NCBI GenBank assembly: GCA_905479495.1 | Contig: CAJQMR010000002.1 | Coordinates: 434,001-498,000, forward strand | Length of the DNA stretch: 64,000 nucleotides | From: an uncultured Anaerolineae bacterium | Lineage (GTDB): Bacteria; Chloroflexota; Anaerolineae; Promineifilales; Promineifilaceae | Direction of reading: 5' to 3' | Part shown: in pieces, positions 9,100 to 18,321 of the stretch | Layout: the number at the start of each line of letters is the position of its first letter | Numbering within the stretch: the stretch's first letter is position 1 | Made by a program: the position numbers and the translations under genes | Notes under the pieces: generated by a model | What the model was told of the DNA's origin: nothing | The model's input: the letters and a program-made list of their open reading frames with translations, nothing else | The model's database searches: none

Positions 9100-9722
9100 T
9101 ATTTATTATACGGCCGTTCCACACCCATCAACAGGCGCAAGCTTAACAACAAGGTTGCCAGCGCGATACCAATGAGCAAACCGCGAATACCAGCCGTGAC
9201 AACTATACTCTGGACAAAATCAACCACCTGGTTCACTGGTTGGCGCAGCGCCGCAGGCAATAATCGGCTGGTGAGCAAAGCCTGCCCCAGTAACATCACA
9301 ACGGCCGTCAGGCTAAACAAAAATGCCCAGCGAGTGCGCTGTCGCTTAAGCAACTGCACACCGGCCAACAGCAAAAAGATCGCCAACAAGGACGCCAGGG
9401 CCGCTTCCAGCGGTGCCTGCACCCAGTTGAAAATGAGATTGACATTATCGCTGCCGTTGAGTTCGTCTACGATGGCCGCCGCAAAGACAGCTAATAAACC
9501 CAATACCAAGACGCCGCTGTACAGATTGCGCTCTCTAAACAGCCGGGTCAAATGCACCAGCAGCAAGTTCAGCACACCCAAAACAAGGGCAATGGCCGCT
9601 AAAAATGAAGCCCAGCCCAAAATAACGATACTGATACCGCCCACGTCAAACAACAGGGCAATGAGCGTTACCAGCCCAAAAAATACAGCAATAAAAACGG
9701 CAATGCTTTGCTTTAGCTTCAT
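9099..9722 (-). CDS. Integral membrane protein of the MutL operon
   Basis: 207 residues with about six hydrophobic segments, starting with IAVFIAVFFGLVTLIALLFDVGGISIVILGWASFLAAIALVLGV. A loop rich in basic residues (RLFRERN) follows, and the protein ends with LLIGIALATLLLSLRLLMGVERPYNK. Its stop overlaps the start of the zinc-ribbon gene (TAATG), so the two are co-translated. It is similar in size and layout to the protein at 5273-5905. No catalytic motif or named family is visible. The 203-nt gap upstream of it is the only sizeable break in the operon and could hold a second promoter. Confidence 0.75.
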   Translation of the reverse strand: MKLKQSIAVFIAVFFGLVTLIALLFDVGGISIVILGWASFLAAIALVLGVLNLLLVHLTRLFRERNLYSGVLVLGLLAVFAAAIVDELNGSDNVNLIFNWVQAPLEAALASLLAIFLLLAGVQLLKRQRTRWAFLFSLTAVVMLLGQALLTSRLLPAALRQPVNQVVDFVQSIVVTAGIRGLLIGIALATLLLSLRLLMGVERPYNK

Positions 9723-9925
9723 CTTATCGCTTTATGTAAATGCGGGGAGGTGCTTTGAAATAGGTAGAACCAATTCTCCCGCTTTTACTTGAGCAAACCA
9801 CAGAGAAATCGCTCTCTCGTTTTTAAATTATTTTCTGTAGTTTGCTTAACTTTATTCATAGACCTGACAAGTTTTCCACGATGTTATCTGCTTGGCCAGA
9901 AAAACCGGTCCGGCCTGTAAAAATC

Positions 9926-10666
9926 CTAGACCAGTTGGAAGACGGCCGTTCCCAGAATAAATAACACCACAATCCAACGCAAAATGTCCTGCAATTGCAG
10001 GCTGGCAATCTGGCTGGCGCTGCCATCTAAATAAGCACTGGTGGCAAACAACTCTTCACCAATCAGCACATCGTTGGTCGCTGCCATAGCCACCGCCAGC
10101 GCCGTCGGATCATCTGTGCCGATAACCTGCTCAATATTTTGCCGATTAGCGGCTTCAGCCATAATGGCCAACTCGGGACCAAAGCGTCCCACCATAATGT
10201 TGCTGGCCACGCGCTGCTGCTGTAGTAAAACGGCAACGCCTGCACCATAGGCAAACGGATCGGTTTCGGGGGCGACAAATTGGGTTAAAGATAAATCAAA
10301 GTCGCCGGGACGGCCTGCTTCTGCCAGCGCGTGCTGCAAGCTGCCCTGCGCCAATGGCAACAAGGTGCCTTCACCCATGGTCACCAATGGTGGCGTGCCG
10401 TTGGCACAGCCATCTTTAGCCAGACTGTCTAAAACGGCCGCTGCGCTCACGCTGGTTGGATTGGCTCTACCGACCAGGCTGGCCTGCCCCAGCGTCAGGT
10501 GCAGCTGCCGCCCCGATTCAATGGCGCGACCAATCTGCCCTTTTAAACCTTCGTAGCTGGTTAACGGCCGTAAAACAACCGTGCGTCCGGCCCGCACGCT
10601 GCGCGTCAGCAAAAAGAGCAGCAACCCCAACACCAGCAAAACCGCCAGGACAATAGTTGGGGTCAT
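9926..10666 (-). CDS. DUF6754-like membrane protein
   Basis: 246 residues. An N-terminal helix (PTIVLAVLLVLGLLLFLL) is followed by a soluble domain of about 190 residues and a C-terminal helix (DILRWIVVLFILGTAVFQLV). The soluble part (LRPLTSYEGLKGQIGRAIESGR..., DPFAYGAGVAVLL, NDVLIGEELFATSAYLDG) resembles, from memory, the DUF6754 family found in Anaerolineae. That family carries the same pattern of a conserved IGEELYAASAYL segment near the end. Its ATG overlaps the TGA of the upstream gene by 4 nt (ATGA). The function is unknown; the neighbours suggest a membrane complex with the MutL-like protein. Confidence 0.7.
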   Translation of the reverse strand: MTPTIVLAVLLVLGLLLFLLTRSVRAGRTVVLRPLTSYEGLKGQIGRAIESGRQLHLTLGQASLVGRANPTSVSAAAVLDSLAKDGCANGTPPLVTMGEGTLLPLAQGSLQHALAEAGRPGDFDLSLTQFVAPETDPFAYGAGVAVLLQQQRVASNIMVGRFGPELAIMAEAANRQNIEQVIGTDDPTALAVAMAATNDVLIGEELFATSAYLDGSASQIASLQLQDILRWIVVLFILGTAVFQLV

Positions 10667-11004
10667 ACGCTCACCTCATCTGTCGCTAAACGAGCCATCA
10701 GGCCGTTAATTGCCGCCGGATCTTCCATAAGTTGGGCAACGCGGCGTACCTGGGCTGTAGGCCACAGCAGCGCCAGCGCTGGCTGTGCCAGCCATAGCAG
10801 CTGGCTGCCAATAAAAGTAAGCGGCTGACCCACTTCCAGCAAGGTTAAGGCAGTCGTGTGAACTCCTCGTTGCTTGAGGGAAGCGGCAATTTGGTCCAGA
10901 AGTGGATCGCTATTGGGTGAATAGGCCATGGCAAAAGGTCGTGGTGCTTCCAATAAAAATAAATGGCTCCGACAGTCGAATTTCGCGAGCCAATCATCGG
11001 CCAA
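10663..11004 (-). CDS. Small conserved hypothetical protein, first gene of the operon
   Basis: 113 residues if started at the TTG at 11004. No ATG is available near the start and no ribosome site is clear; the first in-frame ATG (MAYSPNSDP) is at 10929, so the true start is uncertain. The visible part has an alternating helix/strand pattern (LLDQIAASLKQRGVHTTALTLLEVG) and resembles the domain preceding DUF6754 proteins. It overlaps the next gene by ATGA. A good promoter lies 80-110 nt upstream. It may be the N-terminal partner of the DUF6754-like protein. Confidence 0.6.
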   Translation of the reverse strand: MADDWLAKFDCRSHLFLLEAPRPFAMAYSPNSDPLLDQIAASLKQRGVHTTALTLLEVGQPLTFIGSQLLWLAQPALALLWPTAQVRRVAQLMEDPAAINGLMARLATDEVSV

Positions 11005-11084
11005 AAACTTGGCATAGCTGCTGATTTTTGCCCTAAAAGTTTCCAGCCAAAATCAACTTGACGTAACATAAAGTTACGGCTCGG

Positions 11085-11113
11085 AGTATAGCACGTTTGT
11101 TTGAGGGTGTAAA
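11085..11113 (-). promoter_or_regulatory. Sigma-70-type promoter of the MutL/zinc-ribbon operon
   Basis: On the minus strand TTTACA (11113-11108), a 17-nt spacer and TATACT (11090-11085), preceded by TG to give the extended -10 GTGCTATACT. The inverted repeat GTAAC-ATAAA-GTTAC (11063-11077) lies just downstream, over the expected transcript start, and could be an operator. The rest of the 358-bp gap 11005-11362 holds only one ACGGCCGT and an 18-mer shared with 28598-28615. Confidence 0.65.
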
Positions 11114-11362
11114 GCAATGACAGGGCATATAGGGCCTTGGTACTATGACGGCCGTTTGGCCTGATCCACACAGGTACCAGACACCGTAAATGACCATCTT
11201 CTGCTCTTATTCATGCGCTTGCCACAGGCAAGATTTTAGCCCAAATCAGGGTAGAAAATTGCTCAAGCGGTGCCGTGTCAAACAGTTTAATAAGCCAACG
11301 AGAATGCATGATTTCTCTCGTTGCCTACCGCCACATACAACAGATAACGTTTAAAACAAGCA

Positions 11363-14300
11363 TCAAGTACCTGAAACGATAAAACGTGTGCGATAGTGTG
11401 CTCTTTTGGTGTCGTTATACAGGGCTGTCAAACGCGCTTCGGCATCGGCACGGCTGGCGGGATCGCCATTGATTTGCCACAGTGTATAGGCGATTTCGGC
11501 CAACATTTCTGGCATCGTGAAGCGTTCTCGCAGAGCGGCAACCTGGGCCACACTCGCCGCCACATTGCCATTTTTGGCCTGAATGCGGGAATCGAGCAAT
11601 AGACTGAACATCTGATAGATGTCTCGACCGATTTCTGCCGCCACCTTCCCACCTTCCGCATTTGCGGCTTGTGCTTCCGGCAAACGGCCTAGCTCAAACA
11701 AACATTCAGCATACGATACCAGCACCCAACAGAGAAAGTAGTTTGCCCCGATTTGCCGCAAATGCGGAATGGCCTCTTCATAATAAGGTACTGCTTCCTT
11801 ATAACGCCGCTGATATTTAAGCGTATCCCCAATATTGCCATAATGGCGGGCTACCCCACCCAAAGCCCCAGCCTTGCGGTCAAGCTCAGCGGCACGTTTG
11901 AGGTAGCTGATAGCGTCCTCATACTGGCCAAGATCCATATACACATTGCCAATATTGCCTAAATAGATTGCCTGCGTGGACTTGTCATCCATTTGTTCGG
12001 CCAACTGTACCGCCTGTTGATAATAGCGCAATGCCTCATCATAATTGCGACGTCGTTTGGCCAGTACCCCCAAGGAACCCAGGCAAAAGCTGATGAGGCG
12101 TTTGTGGTTAAGTTCTTGAACAATTGATAACGCTTGTTCGTAAAGCACCTGTGCCTGATCTAATTCATCCTGCCGCCAATAAATCACACCAAGACTATAG
12201 GTGAATCGAGCAATGAGTTCACGATGGTTAAGCCGCTCAGCAATGGCAATTGCTTGTTCAATGTGCGCCATTGCCTGGTCATAGGCACCGGTATCTTTGT
12301 AAATCATGCCAAGCATATAGTAAGTTTCGGCCGATTGCAGTTCATCTTCCAATGCAAGATTGACTGCCAGAGCTTGCTTGTGAGCAGCAATTCTCTTCTC
12401 CAACGGTCCGCGATAGCCATAAACAGAGCCAAGGATGCTCCAGATTTGGGCAGCTTCCCGTGACTGTGGCTCTGCTTGCTCCAATGCTTCTTGCAATATG
12501 CCAATGGCCAAATCGTACTCACTGCGCTGCTCATACAGACGGCCCAATGAGATCAGGGCAGGCAGTCTTGTTTCAGGAAATTCAGTGTCCACAACACGTT
12601 GCACGAGTACAACGGCACCAGCCAAATCCCCCAATCTTTGCCGAAGATCTGCCTCTGCCAACCACAAACGGTTGACCAACACAGAGGGTGGCAATGCCTT
12701 TGCTGCTGCAACAAATTGCTCACGCCCCTCGTCGTACGTGCCACGAAACTGATGAAAAGCAGCTAAACCATCAAGTGCAGCAGCTAATAAATTATCGTCC
12801 TGCTGGGCCACAGTCCATTGCCATGCCTGGCGCACATTATCTAACTCTTGCTGGATGGCAGCGACGGCTTGCTGGGGATTTTTGCCGCGTAGTTGGCTTT
12901 CCTGATCGGCAATAAAGTTGAGGTAGAAACGGCCGTAATTCCCCCGAAAAATAGTCAACTCAGCCTGAAATTGTTCTTGGGCAAATTGGCGCAGCAGTTC
13001 ATGCATCTGGTAACGGCCGTTCGGCTGCCATTGCAGCAGTGAGCGATCCAGCAGCGAAGCCAGGTCCAGCATCGACAAATCAGGTACGATGCTTAGTGCC
13101 GCATTCAGGGTGAAGCTGCCGGCAAACAGCGCCAACTGCCCCAAAATGATTTGCAGCCGTTGGGTTAGCATCTGCCACGACTGATTCAGCACGGCGCGAA
13201 TACTCTGGTGCCGGTCAGGCAAATCACCCAATGGTGACGCCAGAAAGTCCAAACTTTTCTGCGTCTCGCGCAAAATGGTAGGGCAGTCCATCAGCCGGGT
13301 CCAGGCAGCGGCGATCTCCAGCGCCAGCGGCAAGCCATCTACCAAACGGCACAGATTGAGAACGGCCGTTACATCTTCTTCTCCCATTTTGAACTGTGGT
13401 GCCACTCGCCGGGCGCTGCGCCGGAAGAAACGCACCGCTTCTGAGCTATCCCCTTCTCTGTAATCTAGCCCGCCCACCGGCTGCCGCCATTCGGCTTGCA
13501 GGTTGAGCGGCTGGCGAGAGGTCACTAAGATTTGCACGCCGGGTGCCTGGGCTAAAATATCCCCCAACAACCCCGCTCCTGACATGAGCTGCTCAAAATT
13601 GTCGCAGACCAACAGCAGTTCTTTGGCTTGCAGCCAGTTAAGCAGTTGCTGACGAGGTGGTGTTTGCTCGGTTAGCTGAAGGTTTAAATGCTGGGCCAAC
13701 GTTGTGACCAACCGTGTCTCATCGCTCACGGCCGCCAGAGGAATGAAAAAGGCACCATCTTGATAATGGCGCGCCCCAGCCCCAATTTCTTGCCCTACTT
13801 GCACGCTCAGCCGAGTCTTGCCAGTGCCACCAGGCCCCAACAGGGTGAGCAGGCGGCAGCCATCATCGGCCAGATGGGCCAATATTTGGGCGATCTCCTG
13901 CTCGCGGCCGATGAAAAGGGTGAGCGACGGAGGAAAGTTGTGCAAAGGCGTATGGGGGGAAACGGCCGTTTCCCACGTTCCATTCTTAATCTGCTGCCAC
14001 AACTGTACCGTCTCTTCCGCCGGTTCAACGCCCAATTCCTGCTCCAGCATATGGCGGCAAGTTTCGTATTGAGCCAGGGCAGCGGTGCGCTGGTCTTGGC
14101 GCATGTACAGCCGCATCAGCTGCCGGTGAGCCGATTCGCGCCAGGGAGCCAGCTGTACCTGCTGGTTGGCAAACTGCTGCGCCTGCTCGAACTCCCCGCG
14201 CTGCTCTAATGCCTGGGTAAGCTGATCCAGCAAAGCCAGCATTTGCTGCTGGTGCTGTTCGCGCTGCACCAGCAGCCATTCCTCAAACGGATAAGCATCC

Positions 14301-14758
14301 TTCAAGCTGAAGCCATCCAGCAAATCTCCTTGGTAGATCGCGGCCGCTTGCTGCATTCGGCCCAGGCAGGCGTCGCACTGGTGCAAATTGACGTGGGGAT
14401 GCGTTTCGCAGGTTTGCAGGTGCTGTTGAAAGCGAGCGACGTCGAGGGAAACGGCCGTGCCGTTCAGCTGCACCGTTTGGCGGGTCATGGTCAGCAGCTC
14501 GCTGCCCAGTTCGGGAGACAATTTATCCAGCAGCTGACGCAGCCGGTGCAGCGTCTGGCGCAGGTTGCGGCGGGCGGCGTCATCGGGCCATTCAGACCAA
14601 AACAAGGTTGCTAAACTTTCACGGCGAAACGGCCGTCCCCCGTTCAGCGCCAGGTAAGCCAGCAGCGCCCGCATCTTGTCGGTACGAAATTGGGTGATCG
14701 ATTTATTCTCCATAGAGGCGGCAAAACCACCAAACAAGGACAACTCCAGTTGGGTCAT
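11363..14758 (-). CDS. SARP-family regulator with NB-ARC ATPase and TPR domains
   Basis: 1131 residues from the ATG at 14758; a 9-codon longer TTG start at 14785 is less likely. Residues 1-95 are the winged-helix DNA-binding part of AfsR/SARP-type activators (LSLFGGFAASM..KMRALLAYLAL..RRNLRQTLHRLR). The bacterial transcriptional activation domain follows to about 245. The NB-ARC/AAA module has Walker A GPGGTGKT at about 306, Walker B LLLVCDNFEQ, and the LPLALEIAA motif. The last 450 residues are tetratricopeptide repeats (many Y..A..Y..A patterns). Such proteins are ATP-dependent switches that activate a neighbouring or distant promoter on sensing a ligand or partner. The only gene organised with it is the divergent small protein at 14847-15080. 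Confidence 0.9.
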   Translation of the reverse strand: MTQLELSLFGGFAASMENKSITQFRTDKMRALLAYLALNGGRPFRRESLATLFWSEWPDDAARRNLRQTLHRLRQLLDKLSPELGSELLTMTRQTVQLNGTAVSLDVARFQQHLQTCETHPHVNLHQCDACLGRMQQAAAIYQGDLLDGFSLKDAYPFEEWLLVQREQHQQQMLALLDQLTQALEQRGEFEQAQQFANQQVQLAPWRESAHRQLMRLYMRQDQRTAALAQYETCRHMLEQELGVEPAEETVQLWQQIKNGTWETAVSPHTPLHNFPPSLTLFIGREQEIAQILAHLADDGCRLLTLLGPGGTGKTRLSVQVGQEIGAGARHYQDGAFFIPLAAVSDETRLVTTLAQHLNLQLTEQTPPRQQLLNWLQAKELLLVCDNFEQLMSGAGLLGDILAQAPGVQILVTSRQPLNLQAEWRQPVGGLDYREGDSSEAVRFFRRSARRVAPQFKMGEEDVTAVLNLCRLVDGLPLALEIAAAWTRLMDCPTILRETQKSLDFLASPLGDLPDRHQSIRAVLNQSWQMLTQRLQIILGQLALFAGSFTLNAALSIVPDLSMLDLASLLDRSLLQWQPNGRYQMHELLRQFAQEQFQAELTIFRGNYGRFYLNFIADQESQLRGKNPQQAVAAIQQELDNVRQAWQWTVAQQDDNLLAAALDGLAAFHQFRGTYDEGREQFVAAAKALPPSVLVNRLWLAEADLRQRLGDLAGAVVLVQRVVDTEFPETRLPALISLGRLYEQRSEYDLAIGILQEALEQAEPQSREAAQIWSILGSVYGYRGPLEKRIAAHKQALAVNLALEDELQSAETYYMLGMIYKDTGAYDQAMAHIEQAIAIAERLNHRELIARFTYSLGVIYWRQDELDQAQVLYEQALSIVQELNHKRLISFCLGSLGVLAKRRRNYDEALRYYQQAVQLAEQMDDKSTQAIYLGNIGNVYMDLGQYEDAISYLKRAAELDRKAGALGGVARHYGNIGDTLKYQRRYKEAVPYYEEAIPHLRQIGANYFLCWVLVSYAECLFELGRLPEAQAANAEGGKVAAEIGRDIYQMFSLLLDSRIQAKNGNVAASVAQVAALRERFTMPEMLAEIAYTLWQINGDPASRADAEARLTALYNDTKRAHYRTRFIVSGT

Positions 14759-14764
14759 GGCCCC

Positions 14765-14770
14765 ATTATA
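14765..14770 (-). promoter_or_regulatory. -10 box abutting the SARP start (leaderless transcript)
   Basis: TATAAT on the minus strand is followed by GGGGCC and then the ATG at 14758. With a normal 6-7 nt distance to +1 the transcript would begin at or next to the start codon. No Shine-Dalgarno is present. The TlpA gene (26057) has the near-identical context TAAAAT-GGGGCC-ATG. Confidence 0.5.
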
Positions 14771-14846
14771 CGAGAAACTGGTCAATTTTTAGCCTTGAAT
14801 TCCTTTGGGAACGGTTTGGCTACGCAAGCTTTCTACACTGTGCCTC

Positions 14847-15080
14847 ATGTCAAGTAATCCTACTGAGAAATCAGACCCCTTTGGCACGGCGCATTCACAG
14901 GGCACACGGGTTAAGAACTACCGCTCTTTTCTAGTACGTATCTGGCGTGAAGCTGAAGACGCTCCCTGGCGCGCCTCGATTACCGATGTGCACAGCAAAG
15001 AAAGCCTCGCCTTTGGCACGCTTCAGGCGCTGTTTCTCCATTTGCATAAGCAAATTGAAAACCAGGAGCAGGACAAATAG
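14847..15080 (+). CDS. Small SARP-associated protein
   Basis: 77 residues from the ATG at 14847, which sits 7 nt after TACACT (14834-14839), another leaderless-type start. The core (NYRSFLVRIWREAEDAPWRASITDVHSKESLAFGTLQALFLHLHK) matches the small protein at 38053-38274 (YMAYLLRLWREKQDGSWRATLENPNSGERAGFATLADLVTFLAEK). Both have an R-[IL]-W-R-E motif, W-R-A, and a C-terminal [FL]..L..[LF].FL helix. Both lie next to a SARP-NB-ARC gene. There are no membrane segments or cysteines. I infer a small partner or effector of the regulator; there is no named family. Confidence 0.7.
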   Translation: MSSNPTEKSDPFGTAHSQGTRVKNYRSFLVRIWREAEDAPWRASITDVHSKESLAFGTLQALFLHLHKQIENQEQDK

Positions 15081-15141
15081 CCAGGAGTCGGTTTAGGTAG
15101 GATCGTATTGTTCAAATCAAATTATTCAATGGAAGGTGATC

Positions 15142-16944
15142 ATGATTAGTAAGAAAAAGTTGACAGTTCTGTTTTTGACATTGGCGCTATTGCCGCTGGT
15201 GATGATGGGATTAGGCAAACGGCCGTTACCCACTGTTTCTGCTGAGACCACAGCAGCCAGCTGTTATAGCGTCTATTTGCCAATGGTGAGCAACGGCAGC
15301 ACCGCCAATGCTGCCAAAGCAACAGAGCCGGATGGTACTATCATCACCCCGCCACCCACAGGCAATCTCTGCCCTACGGGAGATGCCTTTCCAGACTTCA
15401 ACGGGGATGGCTATGCCGATCTGGCCGTTGGTGTCCCGGATGAGGACGTCACCCAAGGCTTAACCTATGTTGATGCTGGAGCCGTGCATGTGATTTATGG
15501 CAGCAACCTGGGCCTGGAAGCCCTGGCAGCCAATGCAGCCGTAGATGATCAGCTGTGGCATCGCGCTGTCAACGGCCTAGATGACATTGCGGTGTCCGAT
15601 GGGGATAGCTTTGGCCAAGCGCTGGGATTAGGCGACTTTAACAACGACGGCTACGACGATTTAGCCATCGGCGTGCCTGGCTCATTGGTAGGCGCTGATG
15701 ATGACGCGGGTGCCGTACAGGTAATGTACGGTTCGGCCGACGGGCTTACAACCACAGACAGCCAAACCTGGACCCAGGACACCGTCCTCGTGGAAGACTC
15801 CGCCCAGGCTGGTGATTATTACGGTGCGGCCCTCACTGCCGCCGACTTTAACGGCGATGGCTACGATGACCTGGCCGTGGGCATTCCTTATGAGACGGTT
15901 GGTGGCGATGCCGCCGCCGGTGCTATCAACATTATTTATGGTTCCAGCAATCGTTTGAGAGCTGGCGAGTTGGGTGGCAATGCCACGGATGATTTCCTGA
16001 CGCAAGACGTTGGCGGTTTTGTAGCCTCACCGGCAGAAGCCAACGATCGTTTTGGCTTCGTCCTAACCAGTGGTGACTTTAACGGTGATAACATTGACGA
16101 CCTGGCCGTGGGTACCCCTATGGAAGAAAACGGCGCGGGCTTGCCTGAATCTGGCGCGGTACAAATCTTTTATGGCAACAGCGATTATGGTTTGGTGGAT
16201 GATGCCGATGCGGTAACTGGTGCGCAGCATATCCGGGCAGATTCACCTGGCGTGGATAACGCCATGGAAGCCAACGAGCGATTTGGCTACTCCCTGGCGG
16301 CGGCCGATTTCGACGGTGACGGTTATGACGATCTGGCTATCGGCACACCGCATGAAACGCACGGCTCCGGGGAAAGCGCCCTGTTTATGGCCGGGGTGGT
16401 GAACATTGTATTTGGTGCCGAAAATGGCCTGGACACAGCAGCAGGTGCGCCTATCTGGCACCAAGACAGCACGGGCACGCAGAGCATCGCCGGTGAACTG
16501 GAACTGTTTGGTTTTAGCTTGGCCGCTGCCGACTTCAACCAGGATGGCTATGCCGACCTGGCCGTAGGCGTGCCCTTCGACGGCGATCCGGTGGCCAGTG
16601 TGCTGCCCATTGGCTCGGTCCACATCTTTTACAGCGATGAGACTGGTCTGACAAACGTGGGCGATGAACAGCTTTTTGACTCAGACAATCCTGAAGAAGA
16701 CGATGGGTTTGGTGTGGCGGTAACGGCCGTTGACAGCAACGGTGATGGCTACCCCGAGCTGGCTGTGGGTGCCTATCTAGACGACCCGGTTGACGTGGCA
16801 GATGACAATGTTGGCTCTGTGTTTGTCTTCAACAATGACGATGGCAGCTTCTCCATGGGTGACAGCCAAAATTGGTATCAGGGCAAAAACGGCGCCTCTG
16901 GCGCACCGGAACTTGGTGACCATATGGGAGCCATCCTGCCTTAA
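15142..16944 (+). CDS. Secreted FG-GAP repeat (integrin-like beta-propeller) protein
   Basis: 600 residues from the ATG at 15142, five nt after GGAAGG; the upstream in-frame GTG overlaps that site. A signal peptide (KKKLTVLFLTLALLPLVMMGLG) is followed by CYSVYLPMVSNGS, the YLPxV motif also seen at the C-termini of three other secreted proteins here. Seven FG-GAP repeats follow, each with a calcium-binding core of the form D-x-N-x-D-G-x-x-D-L-A-[VI]-G (DFNGDGYADLAVG, DFNNDGYDDLAIG, and so on), which fits one seven-bladed beta-propeller. It is an extracellular, Ca-stabilised adhesion or binding protein; its ligand is unknown. Confidence 0.9.
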   Translation: MISKKKLTVLFLTLALLPLVMMGLGKRPLPTVSAETTAASCYSVYLPMVSNGSTANAAKATEPDGTIITPPPTGNLCPTGDAFPDFNGDGYADLAVGVPDEDVTQGLTYVDAGAVHVIYGSNLGLEALAANAAVDDQLWHRAVNGLDDIAVSDGDSFGQALGLGDFNNDGYDDLAIGVPGSLVGADDDAGAVQVMYGSADGLTTTDSQTWTQDTVLVEDSAQAGDYYGAALTAADFNGDGYDDLAVGIPYETVGGDAAAGAINIIYGSSNRLRAGELGGNATDDFLTQDVGGFVASPAEANDRFGFVLTSGDFNGDNIDDLAVGTPMEENGAGLPESGAVQIFYGNSDYGLVDDADAVTGAQHIRADSPGVDNAMEANERFGYSLAAADFDGDGYDDLAIGTPHETHGSGESALFMAGVVNIVFGAENGLDTAAGAPIWHQDSTGTQSIAGELELFGFSLAAADFNQDGYADLAVGVPFDGDPVASVLPIGSVHIFYSDETGLTNVGDEQLFDSDNPEEDDGFGVAVTAVDSNGDGYPELAVGAYLDDPVDVADDNVGSVFVFNNDDGSFSMGDSQNWYQGKNGASGAPELGDHMGAILP

Positions 16945-16967
16945 TTACTTGAAACCGGATAATTATC

Positions 16968-17023
16968 AACCTCCCGCAGGTTTGTGCCAGAGCAACGGCC
17001 GTTTATAAAGTCTGCGGGAGGTT
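16968..17023 (+). repeat. Perfect 12-bp inverted repeat with ACGGCCGT in its loop
   Basis: AACCTCCCGCAG (16968-16979) and CTGCGGGAGGTT (17012-17023) flank a 32-nt loop that contains AACGGCCGTT. It lies between the FG-GAP gene and the lipoprotein gene. There is no T-run after it, so it could be a weak terminator, an mRNA-stabilising hairpin or a dispersed palindrome. Confidence 0.6.
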
Positions 17024-17041
17024 CACTTTGAGGAATCAATC

Positions 17042-17692
17042 ATGAATCGTAATTTAATAATACTGCTTTTGTTTGTGACGATGGCTATTGCTAGCTGTTC
17101 TCCAGATTATGAGTCTGTGGCAGATACGGCCGTTACTGGCCCGTCCGTAGCAACAGAAACGGCACAACCGACTGAAACGGCCGTTGCAACCGCTACCAGC
17201 ACACCGGAACCAACAGTCACCCCAATGCTGGACCCAACAGCAGAAATCGTGACGGCAACGGCCGTAGCTGCCCCCACCATTCCGATGGCCGTTGCCACAG
17301 ACGATGGTAAAGTAACCCTGGATGGTAAGGTGCTGCTGGACATCGCCACAGAGGCACCGGGCTGCTTCACCGACATCCCCGCCGAGATTGCCTACGCCCC
17401 CACCAACGAATACTTCCTGGTGATACCAGCCTGCATCGAACAGGATAACCAGCTGTTTCTGTTTCGGGCCGATGGCACGGGCAAGCAACAGATCACGGGT
17501 CCATGGGATTATCTCAATGTGCTAAACTTCACCTGGGCCGATGATGGCTTATCGTTCACTTACGGGCGCCTCAACTCTTGCTGCCTCTCCCCAGAAGACA
17601 TTCCGGCGGATGCTCCAGCAGTGGGACTGGTGCAGGTTGATGTGCTCACAGGGGAAAAAATGCTTATCGCTACGCCTACTCCACGGCCATAA
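17042..17692 (+). CDS. Lipoprotein with T/A/V-rich linker and propeller-like C-terminus
   Basis: 216 residues; GAGG precedes the ATG. The signal IILLLFVTMAIASC is a clear lipobox, so the mature protein is anchored to the outer face of the membrane through the Cys. A low-complexity linker (residues 20-85) is dominated by ETAV, DTAV and ATAV units, several of them encoded by ACGGCCGT octamers. The C-terminal about 130 residues (QLFLFRADGTGKQQITGPWDYLNVLNFTWADDGLSFTYGR) read like one or two TolB/WD40-like propeller blades, too few to close a propeller alone. Specific function unknown. Confidence 0.8.
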   Translation: MNRNLIILLLFVTMAIASCSPDYESVADTAVTGPSVATETAQPTETAVATATSTPEPTVTPMLDPTAEIVTATAVAAPTIPMAVATDDGKVTLDGKVLLDIATEAPGCFTDIPAEIAYAPTNEYFLVIPACIEQDNQLFLFRADGTGKQQITGPWDYLNVLNFTWADDGLSFTYGRLNSCCLSPEDIPADAPAVGLVQVDVLTGEKMLIATPTPRP

Positions 17693-17752
17693 TCAAGGTA
17701 AAATAACGAAACAGTTAACAGTCACCTTACTCAAAATTTGAAAGAGAGAGTT

Positions 17753-18295
17753 ATGCTAGAAAAACCGACCTTAACCAGCGAGCGCCTTATCTTGCGCCCC
17801 ATTACCGAAGCAGATGCACTTGATATGTTTGCCAGCCTGTCAGATGCAGAAAGTATGCGACTGACGGGTACACAACAAAACTTTACGTTAGAGCAGGTGC
17901 AGCAGTATTGCCAGCGCGTGGCCCAAGCCGATGACCGCTTCGATTACGCTATCACCGTACCGGGCGACCCGACGTACCTGGGTGAAGTGGTGTTGAATGA
18001 CATTGATCAGATCAATCGCTCAGCCAATTTTCGCATTGCTCTGGCCAGCGAAAAGCTGTTTGGCAAGGGGTATGGCACAGAAGCTACCCGACTCATCATA
18101 GATTTTGGCTTTCAATCACTTAAGCTGCACCGGATTGAGCTGGAAGTGTACGACTTCAACCCCAGAGCACAGCACGTTTATGAGAAAGTGGGCTTTGTTC
18201 GGGAAGGGATACGGCGCGATGTGCTGTTGTGGGACGGCGTTTACCACAGCGCCATTGTGATGAGCATTTTAGAAAATGAGTATAAAAAAGCGTAA
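17753..18295 (+). CDS. GNAT-family N-acetyltransferase (RimJ/RimL type)
   Basis: 180 residues. The start at 17753 is chosen because GAGAGAG lies just upstream; an in-frame TTG at 17738 precedes it. Features of the family: the opening TLTSERLILRPITEADALDMF, the acetyl-CoA loop region KLFGKGYGTEATRLIIDFGFQ, and the closing LHRIELEVYDFNPRAQHVYEKVGFVREGIRR. These enzymes acetylate N-terminal or small-molecule amines; the substrate cannot be told from sequence. It lies 60 nt after the lipoprotein gene and may be co-transcribed with it. Confidence 0.9.
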   Translation: MLEKPTLTSERLILRPITEADALDMFASLSDAESMRLTGTQQNFTLEQVQQYCQRVAQADDRFDYAITVPGDPTYLGEVVLNDIDQINRSANFRIALASEKLFGKGYGTEATRLIIDFGFQSLKLHRIELEVYDFNPRAQHVYEKVGFVREGIRRDVLLWDGVYHSAIVMSILENEYKKA

Positions 18296-18321
18296 ACGGC
18301 CGTTTCCCACCTCTATTCCCC

